DNA of 16,791 nucleotides from an uncultured Clostridia bacterium (GCA_934167435.1 CAKPKZ010000022.1:1-16791); one strand, 5' to 3'; positions 8,900 to 16,144 are shown, counted from the stretch's first letter. The notes: a model not told the origin generated them from the sequence alone. Translations and numbers: made by a program.

Positions 8900-8945
8900 A
8901 AAAACCACCCTTACACTTTTTTATTTAAGTATATGGTGGTTTTTA
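8900..8945 (-). promoter_or_regulatory. Hairpin that ends at the start codon of the 8075-8899 gene; terminator or translational switch
   Basis: On the minus-strand RNA AAAAACCACC (8945-8936) pairs perfectly with GGUGGUUUUU (8909-8900). The 26-base interior can form a few more pairs (ACUU with AAGU). The 3' arm contains the only candidate Shine-Dalgarno (GGGUGG) of the next gene and its U run abuts the ATG at 8899. It can act as an intrinsic terminator for the upstream membrane-protein gene (stem then UUUUUAU), as a lid over the ribosome site, or both. On the plus strand the same repeat also ends in a T-rich run. Structure is seen; function is inferred. Confidence 0.6.
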
Positions 8946-8965
8946 TTTTTTAGAACTTTATATAA

Positions 8966-10054
8966 TTATTTTTCTATATATCCTTCTATAGATTTAGAAT
9001 ACATATCTTCTGTAATTGGTTGATATCTTTTCCCATCGTAGTCGTCTGTAAATCCATTATATGCTTTATAAATGTCTCCTGTTTCTGTATCATAAACTCT
9101 TTCATACCCTAAAGTTGCATCACTTTGTTTTTGACTCATTCTGTCATATGCTGCATTTCTTGACTCCCAAGAAGACATTATTATATTAGATGTTTGATTA
9201 CATATACTTCTTACATTTTGGAAATTTTTCATTACAGCATCTTGTTGAGTATAAAACTGATTTACAAATGATTCTGAAAATTCTAAAGATGACGCCATGG
9301 TATTTAAAGTTTCTTCCCAATTTATAAATTCATCTTTAGGAGCTGTAATAAATATTGTGTTATAAACATTTAAATAGTATATATCTATTTTGTTTCCTGA
9401 AAATACATTTTCATTAACATAGTATGGACCTGGGTCATATACATATGCTGTAAATATTCCTTCTGCTTCTTTTTGATTATTGTCTTTAAAACTAGCTCTT
9501 AATAAATCTCCTCCGATAGTTGCTGTTCCTAATTTTTCTATTAGAGTAAAATTATTTAAAACAGGAAATGTAAATGTTTGTGTATTATTCAAAGGACCTA
9601 ATTCGTTAAAAATTTTATAAAATCCCTCTGTTGTTTTTTCTTCTAAAACTGCTGTTTTGGCAAACATGCTATCTGGGTAATATCTTTGCTGAAAATTTTT
9701 TGCAGCCTGTGATTTATTATATCCTTCTGTTTTCATATTAAAAAATAATTGATATAATGGATTTTCAGGATTGTATGCCTTTATTGTATAATGTATATTA
9801 TCTCCAAGGGTTTCTACTTTCCAGCCCTCTGGTAATTTCATTGAGAATAACCCATTATTGTAATTTGTAAAATTAACACTTTTTGCTTCACTTTTCACAA
9901 TTTTTATTTGTTCTTTTTTTATATTATTGTCATTAACATTTATATTTGACTCATTTTTTTCTTCTTTCATATTACTTTTTAAATACACACCTCCTCCAAT
10001 TAATACTAATAATATTATAACAATTATTATTATATCTTTTTTTCCTAGTTTCAT
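8966..10054 (-). CDS. Membrane-anchored extracytoplasmic protein of unknown function
   Basis: This 362-residue protein is not one I can name. Residues 7-26 (IIIIVIILLVLIGGG region) form an uncleaved N-terminal membrane anchor with Lys before it, so the rest should face outward. A polar Asn/Lys/Glu linker (28-58) follows. Residues 61-85 (NNGLFSMKLPEGWKVE) resemble the start of PsbP/DUF1795-like surface domains, where a peptide describes a feature 'acting on its substrate', but I cannot confirm homology over the whole length. The C-terminus (about 294-362) is a distinct module with YERVYDTETGDIYKAYNGF, Tyr/Asp-rich and also seen, to my recollection, at the end of other bacterial surface or stress proteins. 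The ATG at 10054 has GGGGG upstream. It diverges from the double-HTH regulator gene and ends 21 bp before the hairpin at 8945. Confidence 0.8.
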   Translation of the reverse strand: MKLGKKDIIIIVIILLVLIGGGVYLKSNMKEEKNESNINVNDNNIKKEQIKIVKSEAKSVNFTNYNNGLFSMKLPEGWKVETLGDNIHYTIKAYNPENPLYQLFFNMKTEGYNKSQAAKNFQQRYYPDSMFAKTAVLEEKTTEGFYKIFNELGPLNNTQTFTFPVLNNFTLIEKLGTATIGGDLLRASFKDNNQKEAEGIFTAYVYDPGPYYVNENVFSGNKIDIYYLNVYNTIFITAPKDEFINWEETLNTMASSLEFSESFVNQFYTQQDAVMKNFQNVRSICNQTSNIIMSSWESRNAAYDRMSQKQSDATLGYERVYDTETGDIYKAYNGFTDDYDGKRYQPITEDMYSKSIEGYIEK

Positions 10055-10135
10055 TTAAATCCCCCTTTATTTAATTTACCCTATTTATTTTCTTATATTT
10101 ATAATATCATATTTTATTTTTTTATTTTATATTTT

Positions 10136-10164
10136 TTACCATTTTTTCCGTGACTTTTTGGTAA
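10136..10164. promoter_or_regulatory. Inverted repeat, possible operator in the divergent intergenic region
   Basis: TTACCA (10136-10141) and TGGTAA (10159-10164) form a perfect 6-bp inverted repeat with 17 bp between, so the half-site centres are 23 bp apart, about two helical turns. The right half directly abuts the -35 box proposed for the regulator gene. A protein carrying two DNA-binding domains could contact such a pair, making autoregulation plausible. In AT-rich DNA a 6-bp pair can occur by chance. Confidence 0.35.
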
Positions 10165-10195
10165 TTGATTTTTTTTATAATTTATGATATATAAT
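10165..10195 (+). promoter_or_regulatory. Possible promoter of the double-HTH regulator gene
   Basis: TTGATT (10165-10170) and TATAAT (10190-10195) are separated by 19 bp; the overlapping TATATA at 10188-10193 gives a 17-bp spacer. Either would start transcription about 25-35 bases before the ribosome binding site. The surroundings are almost pure A/T, so this is only a reasonable candidate. I saw no convincing -35 box for the opposite, minus-strand gene in the same intergenic region. Confidence 0.4.
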
Positions 10196-10222
10196 ATATT
10201 ATTTATAAAATACTTATATTAT

Positions 10223-10227
10223 GGAGG
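10223..10227 (+). promoter_or_regulatory. Ribosome binding site that fixes the regulator start
   Basis: GGAGG seven bases before the ATG at 10235. The reading frame is open further upstream to an ATG at 10184, but that codon has no Shine-Dalgarno site, overlaps the proposed -10 region, and would add 17 residues ahead of the first HTH domain. Confidence 0.85.
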
Positions 10228-10234
10228 TTTTTTT

Positions 10235-11956
10235 ATGACTTTTTCTGAGCAATTAAATAACTATATAGAAAAAATAAATTGTTCATCACAAGAGCTATCA
10301 CTAGCTTCTGGACTATCTTCTGTTGTTATAAGTCGTTATCGCAATGGAGATAGAACTCCAAATATAAAAAGCAAACAGCTTGAACAATTAGTAGATGGTT
10401 TAAATAAAATTAGTTGTGATAAAAATATAAATATATCAAAAGATGAAATATATAATTCTTTGTCAAATACTCTAAATGATGTTTTAATTGATTTTGAGCA
10501 ATTAAGTCAAAATCTTAATACTCTTATATCTTCATTAAACATTAGTGTTGCAGAATTGTCTCGTTTTATTGGTTATGATGCATCTTTTATTTCTAAAATA
10601 CGTACTGGAAACAGAAATCCCTCTAAGCCAAAAGATTTTATAGAATCTGTTTGTAATTTTATTATAGCAAAATATAAATCTGCTGATGATAAAAAAACTG
10701 TTTCTATATTAATTAACTGTACTATTGAAGATATAAAAACTGATAATGACTATTTTAAAAAATTGCAAACATGGTTTTCTACAAATTCTGTTTCAAACGA
10801 TAATTATATTAATGACTTTTTAAATAATGTAGATTCGTTTGATTTAAATGAATATATAAAAGCTATACACTTTGATGAATTAAAAATACCTTTTGTACCA
10901 TTTTATAAATCTAACTCTAGAACTTATTATGGTATAGAAAAAATGAAAAAAGGAGAATTAGATTTCTTTAAAGCAACTGTACTTTCCAAATCTAATGAAC
11001 CTGTTTTTATGTGTAGTGATATGCCTATGGAAGATATGGCAAAAGACATTGAATTTGGAAAAAAGTGGATGTTTGCAATTGCAATGACTTTAAAAAAGGG
11101 ATTACATTTAGATATTATTCATAATATTGATAGGCCATTTAATGAGATGATGCTTGGCTTAGAAAGTTGGATACCAATTTATATGACTGGGCAAGTTTCG
11201 CCATATTATTTAAATGGATTTCAAGATAATACATATTGCCATTTAAATTACGTATCTGGTGCGGTAGCTCTTACAGGTGAATGTATTCGTGGATATCACA
11301 ATAAGGGTAAATACTATTTAACAAGTTCAAAATCTGAGGTTTCATATTATAAGTCTAAAGCTAACTGTTTGCTTAATAAAGCTAAACCTCTTATGGAAAT
11401 TTATAATGCAGATAATAAAAACGCATTTTCTGCATTTATGTCTTCTAACATTAATACAAAGGGAAAAAGAAGAAGAATTTTACCATCTCTTCCACTTCAT
11501 ACAATTTCAGACGAATTGCTTATTAAAATTTTAAAACGAAATAACATATCTGATGAAGATATTAATAATATTAAATCCGCAGTAGAAAATGAAAGAAATC
11601 TTTTAGAAAACGTATTGCAATATAATATTGTAGAAGATGAAATAACTGAGCTTTCTAAGGAAGAGTTTGAAAAGGCTCCTGTTTTGCTTTCACTATTAAA
11701 CGATTTTTATGAAAATAAAATTTCCTATAATTATGAAGAATATGTTGAACATTTAAACTTAACAAAAAAATATAATCATGCTAACTATAAATTAACCAAT
11801 AATAATTTTCACACATTTAAAAATATTCAACTTCTTGTTTGTGAGAATAATTGGGTTATGATTTCTAAAGCCAATAGCCCTTCTATTCATTTTGTAATAC
11901 ATCACCCTAAATTAAGAAGTGCAATTGAAAATTTTATTCCTCCAGTAATTGAATAA
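10235..11956 (+). CDS. Tandem XRE-type HTH regulator with large uncharacterised C-terminal domain
   Basis: This 573-residue protein starts with two helix-turn-helix domains of the XRE/Cro type: residues 5-58 (SSQELSLASGLSSVVISRYR, then NGDRTPN) and 92-145 (LNISVAELSRFIGYDASFIS, then KIRTGNRNPS). They align with each other and look like an internal duplication. After a linker, residues about 205-573 form a large domain with no motif I can assign to an enzyme class. Its best blocks are GLHLDIIHNIDRPFNEMMLG (289-308), ESWIPIYMTGQVSPYYLNGF (310-329), HLNYVSGAVALTGECIRGYH (336-355) and GKYYLTSSKSEVSYY (358-372). I recall similar blocks in other uncharacterised clostridial HTH proteins, which suggests a conserved ligand-sensing or effector domain. 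It is the only plus-strand gene here, lies divergent to a surface-protein gene, and is insulated by a strong bidirectional terminator. Direct DNA binding is likely; the signal and target genes are unknown. Confidence 0.85.
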   Translation: MTFSEQLNNYIEKINCSSQELSLASGLSSVVISRYRNGDRTPNIKSKQLEQLVDGLNKISCDKNINISKDEIYNSLSNTLNDVLIDFEQLSQNLNTLISSLNISVAELSRFIGYDASFISKIRTGNRNPSKPKDFIESVCNFIIAKYKSADDKKTVSILINCTIEDIKTDNDYFKKLQTWFSTNSVSNDNYINDFLNNVDSFDLNEYIKAIHFDELKIPFVPFYKSNSRTYYGIEKMKKGELDFFKATVLSKSNEPVFMCSDMPMEDMAKDIEFGKKWMFAIAMTLKKGLHLDIIHNIDRPFNEMMLGLESWIPIYMTGQVSPYYLNGFQDNTYCHLNYVSGAVALTGECIRGYHNKGKYYLTSSKSEVSYYKSKANCLLNKAKPLMEIYNADNKNAFSAFMSSNINTKGKRRRILPSLPLHTISDELLIKILKRNNISDEDINNIKSAVENERNLLENVLQYNIVEDEITELSKEEFEKAPVLLSLLNDFYENKISYNYEEYVEHLNLTKKYNHANYKLTNNNFHTFKNIQLLVCENNWVMISKANSPSIHFVIHHPKLRSAIENFIPPVIE

Positions 11957-11961
11957 ACTAA

Positions 11962-12001
11962 AAAAAATTATCAAAAACTTTGTTGTTTTTGATAATTTTT
12001 T
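11962..12001. terminator. Bidirectional intrinsic terminator between convergent genes
   Basis: A 17-bp perfect stem (11962-11978 with 11985-12001) closes a six-base TTTGTT loop. It contains the arms ATTATCAAAAAC and GTTTTTGATAAT flanked by A and T runs, so the T run serves the plus-strand regulator gene, whose stop is six bases upstream, and the A run serves the minus-strand prepilin gene, whose stop is 57 bases away. Only two of the pairs are G-C, so stability comes from length. Confidence 0.85.
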
Positions 12002-12057
12002 ATTTTGTTCGATATCTAAGTGTTTCCCTTAAATTTTAGACTTTATTTCACTAGTAA

Positions 12058-13743
12058 TTATTTTTCTATTTTTATTTCAAAATTAGATTTTAATGAAATT
12101 AATGGATTCTCCTTACAACCACTACTCTGTAAGCTATCTGCTCTGTAGTAATTACATGTCAAATACGCACTACTCCCATAAACATAACATACAGAATATT
12201 CCTTTTCGCTATTTGGTGAAGATAACCACCAATATCCTGATTCATAAATACTATTTAAATCTTCATTTATGAATATTGTTCCAGGATTAGTTTCGAATCC
12301 ATCATTTTGTTTTTCTCCATCTACTTTATAAATATAACCTGGATAGTTGGTTTTACTATATTCCACACTTAAATTGGTTGTTGATGTATATTGATTAAAT
12401 GATTTTACATACATTTCTACACTTGGTGCTCCTATTGCATAGTCTGCATAATCTGCATTAAAGTATTTTTTCCATGGCAATTCTGTATCACTTTTATTAT
12501 TGGCATTTACAGGTGAGCATAAATATGCCGCTGCTTTTTCATTTGTATTCCAATTACTTTCAGAATCTCCTCTAGTCGTTACATCGGAATCTGAAGTTAT
12601 TCCATTTGCCCACATTGGATTCATTTCTTTAACTTTTGTTTCTGTAGTATAATCTGTACCCACAACACTGCTAATATTAGTATTAGCTGTTAAATATACT
12701 TTATTTTTTTCTCCAAATCTTCCTTCTGTATCTATGTAAAATATTCTATAAGTGTTTGTATCTTCTTCACTTACTTTATAATTTTCTACTTTCTTTCCAT
12801 AATATGCTTTTGGATTTGCTGCTATTTGCTCAGCTGTTACTGATATTAGTTGTTTTATTACTTCTACTTCACATTGTGCTGTTACTTGTTTCTTACTTAA
12901 TTTTCCAATTCCTGTTATTTCTATTGTTGATTTACCTATTTTTAGCCCTTTTGCTTTTTCGCTATTATCAACAACTGTTACTACATCTGGATTGGCGACT
13001 ACTTTATATGTATATGTTAATTCTTCTACATTGTCTGATGGAGTTGTTTTTATTTTTATCTCTTTCTCTTCCTCAACTCCAATTTTAATATTATCTACAC
13101 TTATTGATTCTACTTTTGACACTACATTTACTTTACACGTTGCACTATATTCTGTTCCTTCTATTTTTGCTGTTATTGTTGCCGTTCCAGTTGCATTTTC
13201 TTTAACTTCTATTTGGGCTGTTTTATCATTTCCTGTTACTGTTACTTTATCATTATTACTTGTCCATGTTATTGTTCCTGTTACTCCTTGGGTTAATTCT
13301 GCTGTTATTGTCTCAGTTCCACCTTGTATTAGTTTTATGTTTGATTTGTCTAAGGCTATTCCATTTATTCTTGTTACTTCTCCTGTTTCTGTTATTTCAA
13401 ACATATATCCATTGCTTGTTACTATCCATGGCAAAGCTTCATTTGCTCCCTTTTTACTTATACTTACATTATCAAAGTTCTTTTCTAGCTCTTTTTCTAA
13501 TTCGTCTAAATTGATATTTGTATCTCCATTTGTATTCATTCTGGCATACATTACTGATAACTTTATTTTTTCTTCTACACTTGATTCATCATTTTTACTT
13601 TTGGCTGTTGTTGCTTTTCATAATATTCCATTTTCTCCTGTTAACATTGCTATTGTTACTCCTGCAAGTATTAATAATACTACAATTGTTATTACTAATG
13701 CAATTAGTGTAATTCCTTTTTCTTGTTTTAAATTAACTTTCAT
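12058..13743 (-). pseudogene. Prepilin-like surface protein with Ig-like domains, interrupted by TGA at codon 42
   Basis: The frame starts at ATG 13743 behind a good AAGGAAGG site and would encode 561 residues, but codon 42 is TGA (13620-13618). Before it lies a complete type IV prepilin-style leader: MKVNLKQEKG, a probable cleavage after G10, then the hydrophobic helix ITLIALVITIVVLLIL and AMLTGENGIL. After it the frame stays open for 519 codons. Codons about 128-208 and 210-296 look like two Big_2-type Ig-like domains (LDKSNIKLIQGGTETITAEL, TITWTSNN; SISVDNIKI). Codons about 300-561 form a C-terminal domain with WWLSSPNSEKEYSVCYVYGS and an ending PLISLKSN, like the DUF6273-type surface domains (WLxSPG ... 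RPVVSLKSN). Position 5 of the mature helix is Ala, not the Glu of major pilins. An inner ATG at 13551 has no ribosome site and would make an unexported protein. Likely a recent nonsense mutation, sequencing error or leaky stop. Confidence 0.8.
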
Positions 13744-13752
13744 TTATTCTTT

Positions 13753-13760
13753 CCTTCCTT
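13753..13760 (-). promoter_or_regulatory. Ribosome binding site of the interrupted prepilin gene
   Basis: AAGGAAGG on the minus strand, nine bases before the ATG at 13743. It shows that the true gene begins well upstream of the TGA and includes the prepilin leader. Confidence 0.75.
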
Positions 13761-13787
13761 TTTTCATTAGTTTTTACTTATAACTTT

Positions 13788-13816
13788 ATATTATCATAAG
13801 CAGTTAAGTTTTTCAA
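13788..13816 (-). promoter_or_regulatory. Possible promoter of the prepilin-like gene
   Basis: On the minus strand TTGAAA (13816-13811) and TAATAT (13793-13788) are separated by exactly 17 bp, giving a leader of about 37 bases before the ATG. The -35 box is close to consensus and the -10 box matches at four of six positions. It lies 59 bp downstream of the truB stop, with no terminator between, so read-through from truB is also possible. Confidence 0.4.
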
Positions 13817-13824
13817 CAACTTTC

Positions 13825-13860
13825 GGCAAATGTAATATATTTGTAATATAAGAACTTGCC
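13825..13860. repeat. Direct repeat inside an inverted repeat between truB and the prepilin gene
   Basis: TGTAATATA occurs twice, at 13831-13839 and 13842-13850 (11-bp period, one helical turn). The pair sits between GGCAA (13825-13829) and its inverse TTGCC (13856-13860), and CAAATGTAATATATTTG is itself a near-palindrome. It lies just upstream of the proposed -35 box, where a regulator could bind. It lacks the T run of a terminator. Chance is possible at this AT content. Confidence 0.4.
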
Positions 13861-13874
13861 CTCATAAAAAATAT

Positions 13875-14750
13875 TCAAATAATTATTATATCTCTTTTTA
13901 GTAATTCGTCCTTTACAACACCAATTCCTATAAATTTATTATTATTATATATTTTATAAATTCCATCTCTTTTTTTATTGGTTAGTTTTACTCCATTTAA
14001 AAAGAGTTCTAATTTTCTATCTTCTAATATTATTTTTTCCGAATTATAAAACAAATCTTCTAATGTTATAAAATGCTTATCTATAAATTCAGTATTATTA
14101 ATTTTTTGTTCTAGTTCTTCTATTTCTATTGCATTTTTTATATTAAATTCTCCCACTTGAATTCTATTTAAATTTTTCATAAATCCAATTGTTCCTAACC
14201 CAGTTGCAATGTCTTCACATAAACTTCTAATGTAAGTTCCTTTTGAACAATGTACCTTAAATTTAACTATCTTTTCTTCTTTGTTGATATTAATTAGCTG
14301 TATATTATAAATTTCTATATTCCTTGGTTCTACTTCAATATTTTGCCCTTTTCGTGCATACTCATATAATTTTTTTCCCTTTACCTTTATTGCGGAATAC
14401 ATTGGAGGAGTTTGCTTTTGTTTTCCTAAAAATGTTTTTAATACACTTTCTACATTGTTTATATCTAATATATTGTCTAGAACTTCTTTTTCTTCTATTA
14501 CATTTCCTTCAATGTCTGCTGTATCTGTTTTTTTACCTAGTTGCAGTTCTACCTCATATATTTTATCATGGTTTATTAAATATTTTGAGCACAATGTTCC
14601 TTTTCCTACAAGTATTGGTAATACTCCTGTTGCCATTGGATCTAAAGTACCTGTATGCCCTACTTTTTGATTAAACATCTTTTTTATTTTATATACTATG
14701 TCATGAGATGTACATCCTTTTGGTTTATTAATTATTATTATTCCATTCAT
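13875..14750 (-). CDS. truB: tRNA pseudouridine(55) synthase TruB
   Basis: Makes pseudouridine at position 55 in the T loop of tRNAs. The 291 residues match the usual bacterial length. The catalytic aspartate is D37 in GHTGTLDPMATGVLP; other family blocks are NKPKGCTSHD near the start, KKTDTADIEG, TPPMYSAIKVKGKKLYEYA and KGTYIRSLCEDI. A short C-terminal PUA-like region follows (ILEDRKLELFLNGVKL). It begins nine bases after the nrnA stop; a weak AGGA site overlaps that stop, so translational coupling is likely. It ends in TGA, the only such stop among complete genes here. It is the last recognisable member of the infB-rbfA-nrnA-truB operon: the ribF gene that often follows truB is not present. 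Confidence 0.98.
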   Translation of the reverse strand: MNGIIIINKPKGCTSHDIVYKIKKMFNQKVGHTGTLDPMATGVLPILVGKGTLCSKYLINHDKIYEVELQLGKKTDTADIEGNVIEEKEVLDNILDINNVESVLKTFLGKQKQTPPMYSAIKVKGKKLYEYARKGQNIEVEPRNIEIYNIQLININKEEKIVKFKVHCSKGTYIRSLCEDIATGLGTIGFMKNLNRIQVGEFNIKNAIEIEELEQKINNTEFIDKHFITLEDLFYNSEKIILEDRKLELFLNGVKLTNKKRDGIYKIYNNNKFIGIGVVKDELLKRDIIII

Positions 14751-14759
14751 TTTATTATC

Positions 14760-15713
14760 CTATTTTTTTAATACTTTTCTTACTTCTACTAATAATTTTT
14801 GTTTTACTTCCTCTACAGTTCCTTCTACTAGAGCTCCTGCAGCACGAGGGTGTCCTCCACCACCAAACATTAAGCATACATCTGAAACATTAATATAATC
14901 ATTAGACCTCATTGAAACTTTATAAGAATTTTCTTCCTTTTGTCTTATAAAAATTGAAAGTTCAACTCCCTCTACATCTCTTCCTAATTCTACTAGCCCC
15001 TCATGATCTCCGGCTTCGGCATTAACATTTTCTGAATCTTCATTTGTTATGTATGTAAATGTAACTTTTCCATCTTCTAAAAATTCCATTCTGCTTAATG
15101 CTAATTTTACTAACTCAAAATTTGCTTTAGTTTTTGTTTGTAGTACTCTTTTATATATGTCTGATACATTCACTCCTTTTTGTAACAAATCTGCTGTAAA
15201 TTCAAATGTTTCTGCTGTTACTCCTGAATACCTAAATCCACCTGTATCTGTTATAATTCCTGTTAATATACATGTTCCTATTTCTTTTGTTATTTTTATG
15301 TCCAAATATTGAAAAATTTCTGCTAATATTTCACAACATGCTGGTGAGACTGGATTTACAAAGTTTATATCTCCATACATCTCATTACTGCTATGGTGGT
15401 CTATAACGATTCTGGTTTTTGCATTTTCAAAGTATTCATTTTTCATTAATCTTTTAAAGTTTGCACAATCCAATGAAATTGCTAAGTCATATTCATTAAT
15501 ATCTGAAGTAGTTTTTATACTTTGTGCATCTGGTAAAAAATTAAATAGTCTAGAATATTCTGTTATTATGACATCTGGATTCTTTCCTAATCCTTTTATT
15601 GCTAAATTCATTGCTAGTGCACTTCCAACTGCATCTCCATCTGGTGATTCATGTGTTAAAATTACTATTTTTTCGGCTTTATTTATTTCTTCTAAAATTT
15701 TATCTACTGTCAT
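14760..15713 (-). CDS. nrnA: Bifunctional oligoribonuclease / PAP phosphatase NrnA (DHH family)
   Basis: DHH/DHHA1 phosphoesterase that degrades very short RNA oligonucleotides and dephosphorylates 3'-phosphoadenosine 5'-phosphate. The 317 residues are typical. All metal-binding motifs are present: H21, D25 and D27 in HESPDGDAVGS, D82 in LDCAN, D105-H106-H107 in VIDHHSSN, and D156 in TDTGGFR. The DHHA1 substrate motif GGGGHPRAAG is at 284-293. It begins 15 bp after rbfA with an AAAGGAAG site and runs nearly into truB. Its place between rbfA and truB is the usual one in Firmicutes, linking RNA turnover to ribosome and tRNA maturation. Confidence 0.96.
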   Translation of the reverse strand: MTVDKILEEINKAEKIVILTHESPDGDAVGSALAMNLAIKGLGKNPDVIITEYSRLFNFLPDAQSIKTTSDINEYDLAISLDCANFKRLMKNEYFENAKTRIVIDHHSSNEMYGDINFVNPVSPACCEILAEIFQYLDIKITKEIGTCILTGIITDTGGFRYSGVTAETFEFTADLLQKGVNVSDIYKRVLQTKTKANFELVKLALSRMEFLEDGKVTFTYITNEDSENVNAEAGDHEGLVELGRDVEGVELSIFIRQKEENSYKVSMRSNDYINVSDVCLMFGGGGHPRAAGALVEGTVEEVKQKLLVEVRKVLKK

Positions 15714-15728
15714 AGAATTTCTTCCTTT

Positions 15729-16097
15729 CTATTCTTCATTATTGGAATCTTTCATTATATCTTTTAAAATTGAATCTATTTTTGCCCCATATTCTAAAGA
15801 CTCATCCAATTCAAATATTATTTCTGGAGTGTTTCTTAAATTAATATTTTTTGCTAACTCATTTCTTATAAATCCAGATGATTTTTTTAGTGCTTCTATT
15901 GTTTGTTTTTTATTTTTGGAATTTAATATACTTATATATACTTTTGCATATTTTAAATCATTAGTAACTTTTACTTTAGTTACACTTATCATTCCTGTTA
16001 TGTTTGGATTTTTTAATTTGTAGCTTATTATATTGCTTAATTCTTTTCTGTATTCTTCATCAATTCTTCCCATTCTGTTATTATTCTTATTTGGCAT
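15729..16097 (-). CDS. rbfA: 30S ribosome-binding factor A
   Basis: Small KH-fold protein of 122 residues that binds immature 30S subunits and assists 16S rRNA maturation, important at low temperature. Family features seen are the N-terminal RMGRIDEEYRKELSNII helix, the LKNPNITGMISVTKVKVTND stretch, DLKYAKVYIS, and the closing RNTPEIIFELDESLEYGAKI segment. The ATG at 16097 has AAAGGAG seven bases upstream. A weak terminator-like hairpin lies between it and infB, and nrnA follows 15 bp later. Confidence 0.97.
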   Translation of the reverse strand: MPNKNNNRMGRIDEEYRKELSNIISYKLKNPNITGMISVTKVKVTNDLKYAKVYISILNSKNKKQTIEALKKSSGFIRNELAKNINLRNTPEIIFELDESLEYGAKIDSILKDIMKDSNNEE

Positions 16098-16121
16098 AAA
16101 TATTCTCCTTTCTTAAGGTCG

Positions 16122-16144
16122 AAAAAAGGGTAAAACCCCTTTTT
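16122..16144 (-). terminator. Weak terminator-like hairpin between infB and rbfA
   Basis: Minus-strand RNA reads AAAAAGGG, a six-base loop GUUUUA, then CCCUUUUU with one more U before C. The eight-pair stem with built-in U tract begins right after the infB stop codon. Only three pairs are G-C, so partial termination or an mRNA processing/stability role is more likely than a full stop, since rbfA, nrnA and truB follow in the usual operon order. Confidence 0.45.

Noticed and set aside
10055..10234. Small gene or RNA in the divergent intergenic region
   Set aside because: The 180 bp is almost pure A/T with no ribosome-site-plus-frame combination other than the regulator's, and no stable structure; only promoter-like and inverted-repeat elements are seen.
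12058..13551. Prepilin-region frame taken as an independent 497-residue gene starting at ATG 13551
   Set aside because: That ATG has no Shine-Dalgarno site and the product would lack any export signal. The same frame continues upstream through one TGA to a well-placed start and leader.
13590..13620. Selenocysteine insertion at the prepilin TGA
   Set aside because: No stem-loop with a bulged apical G follows the TGA within the expected distance, and related leaders have no cysteine at this position as far as I recall.
13618..13620. Genome-wide TGA reassignment (Trp or Gly)
   Set aside because: truB ends properly at TGA, Trp is encoded by TGG throughout, and several thousand codons of other genes contain no in-frame TGA.
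12992..13783. Long plus-strand open frame (263 codons) opposite the prepilin gene
   Set aside because: It is antisense to the better-supported minus-strand gene, has a hydrophobic biased composition expected from the complement of Thr/Val/Glu-rich coding sequence, and lacks a ribosome site. Its length reflects the codon bias of the opposite strand.
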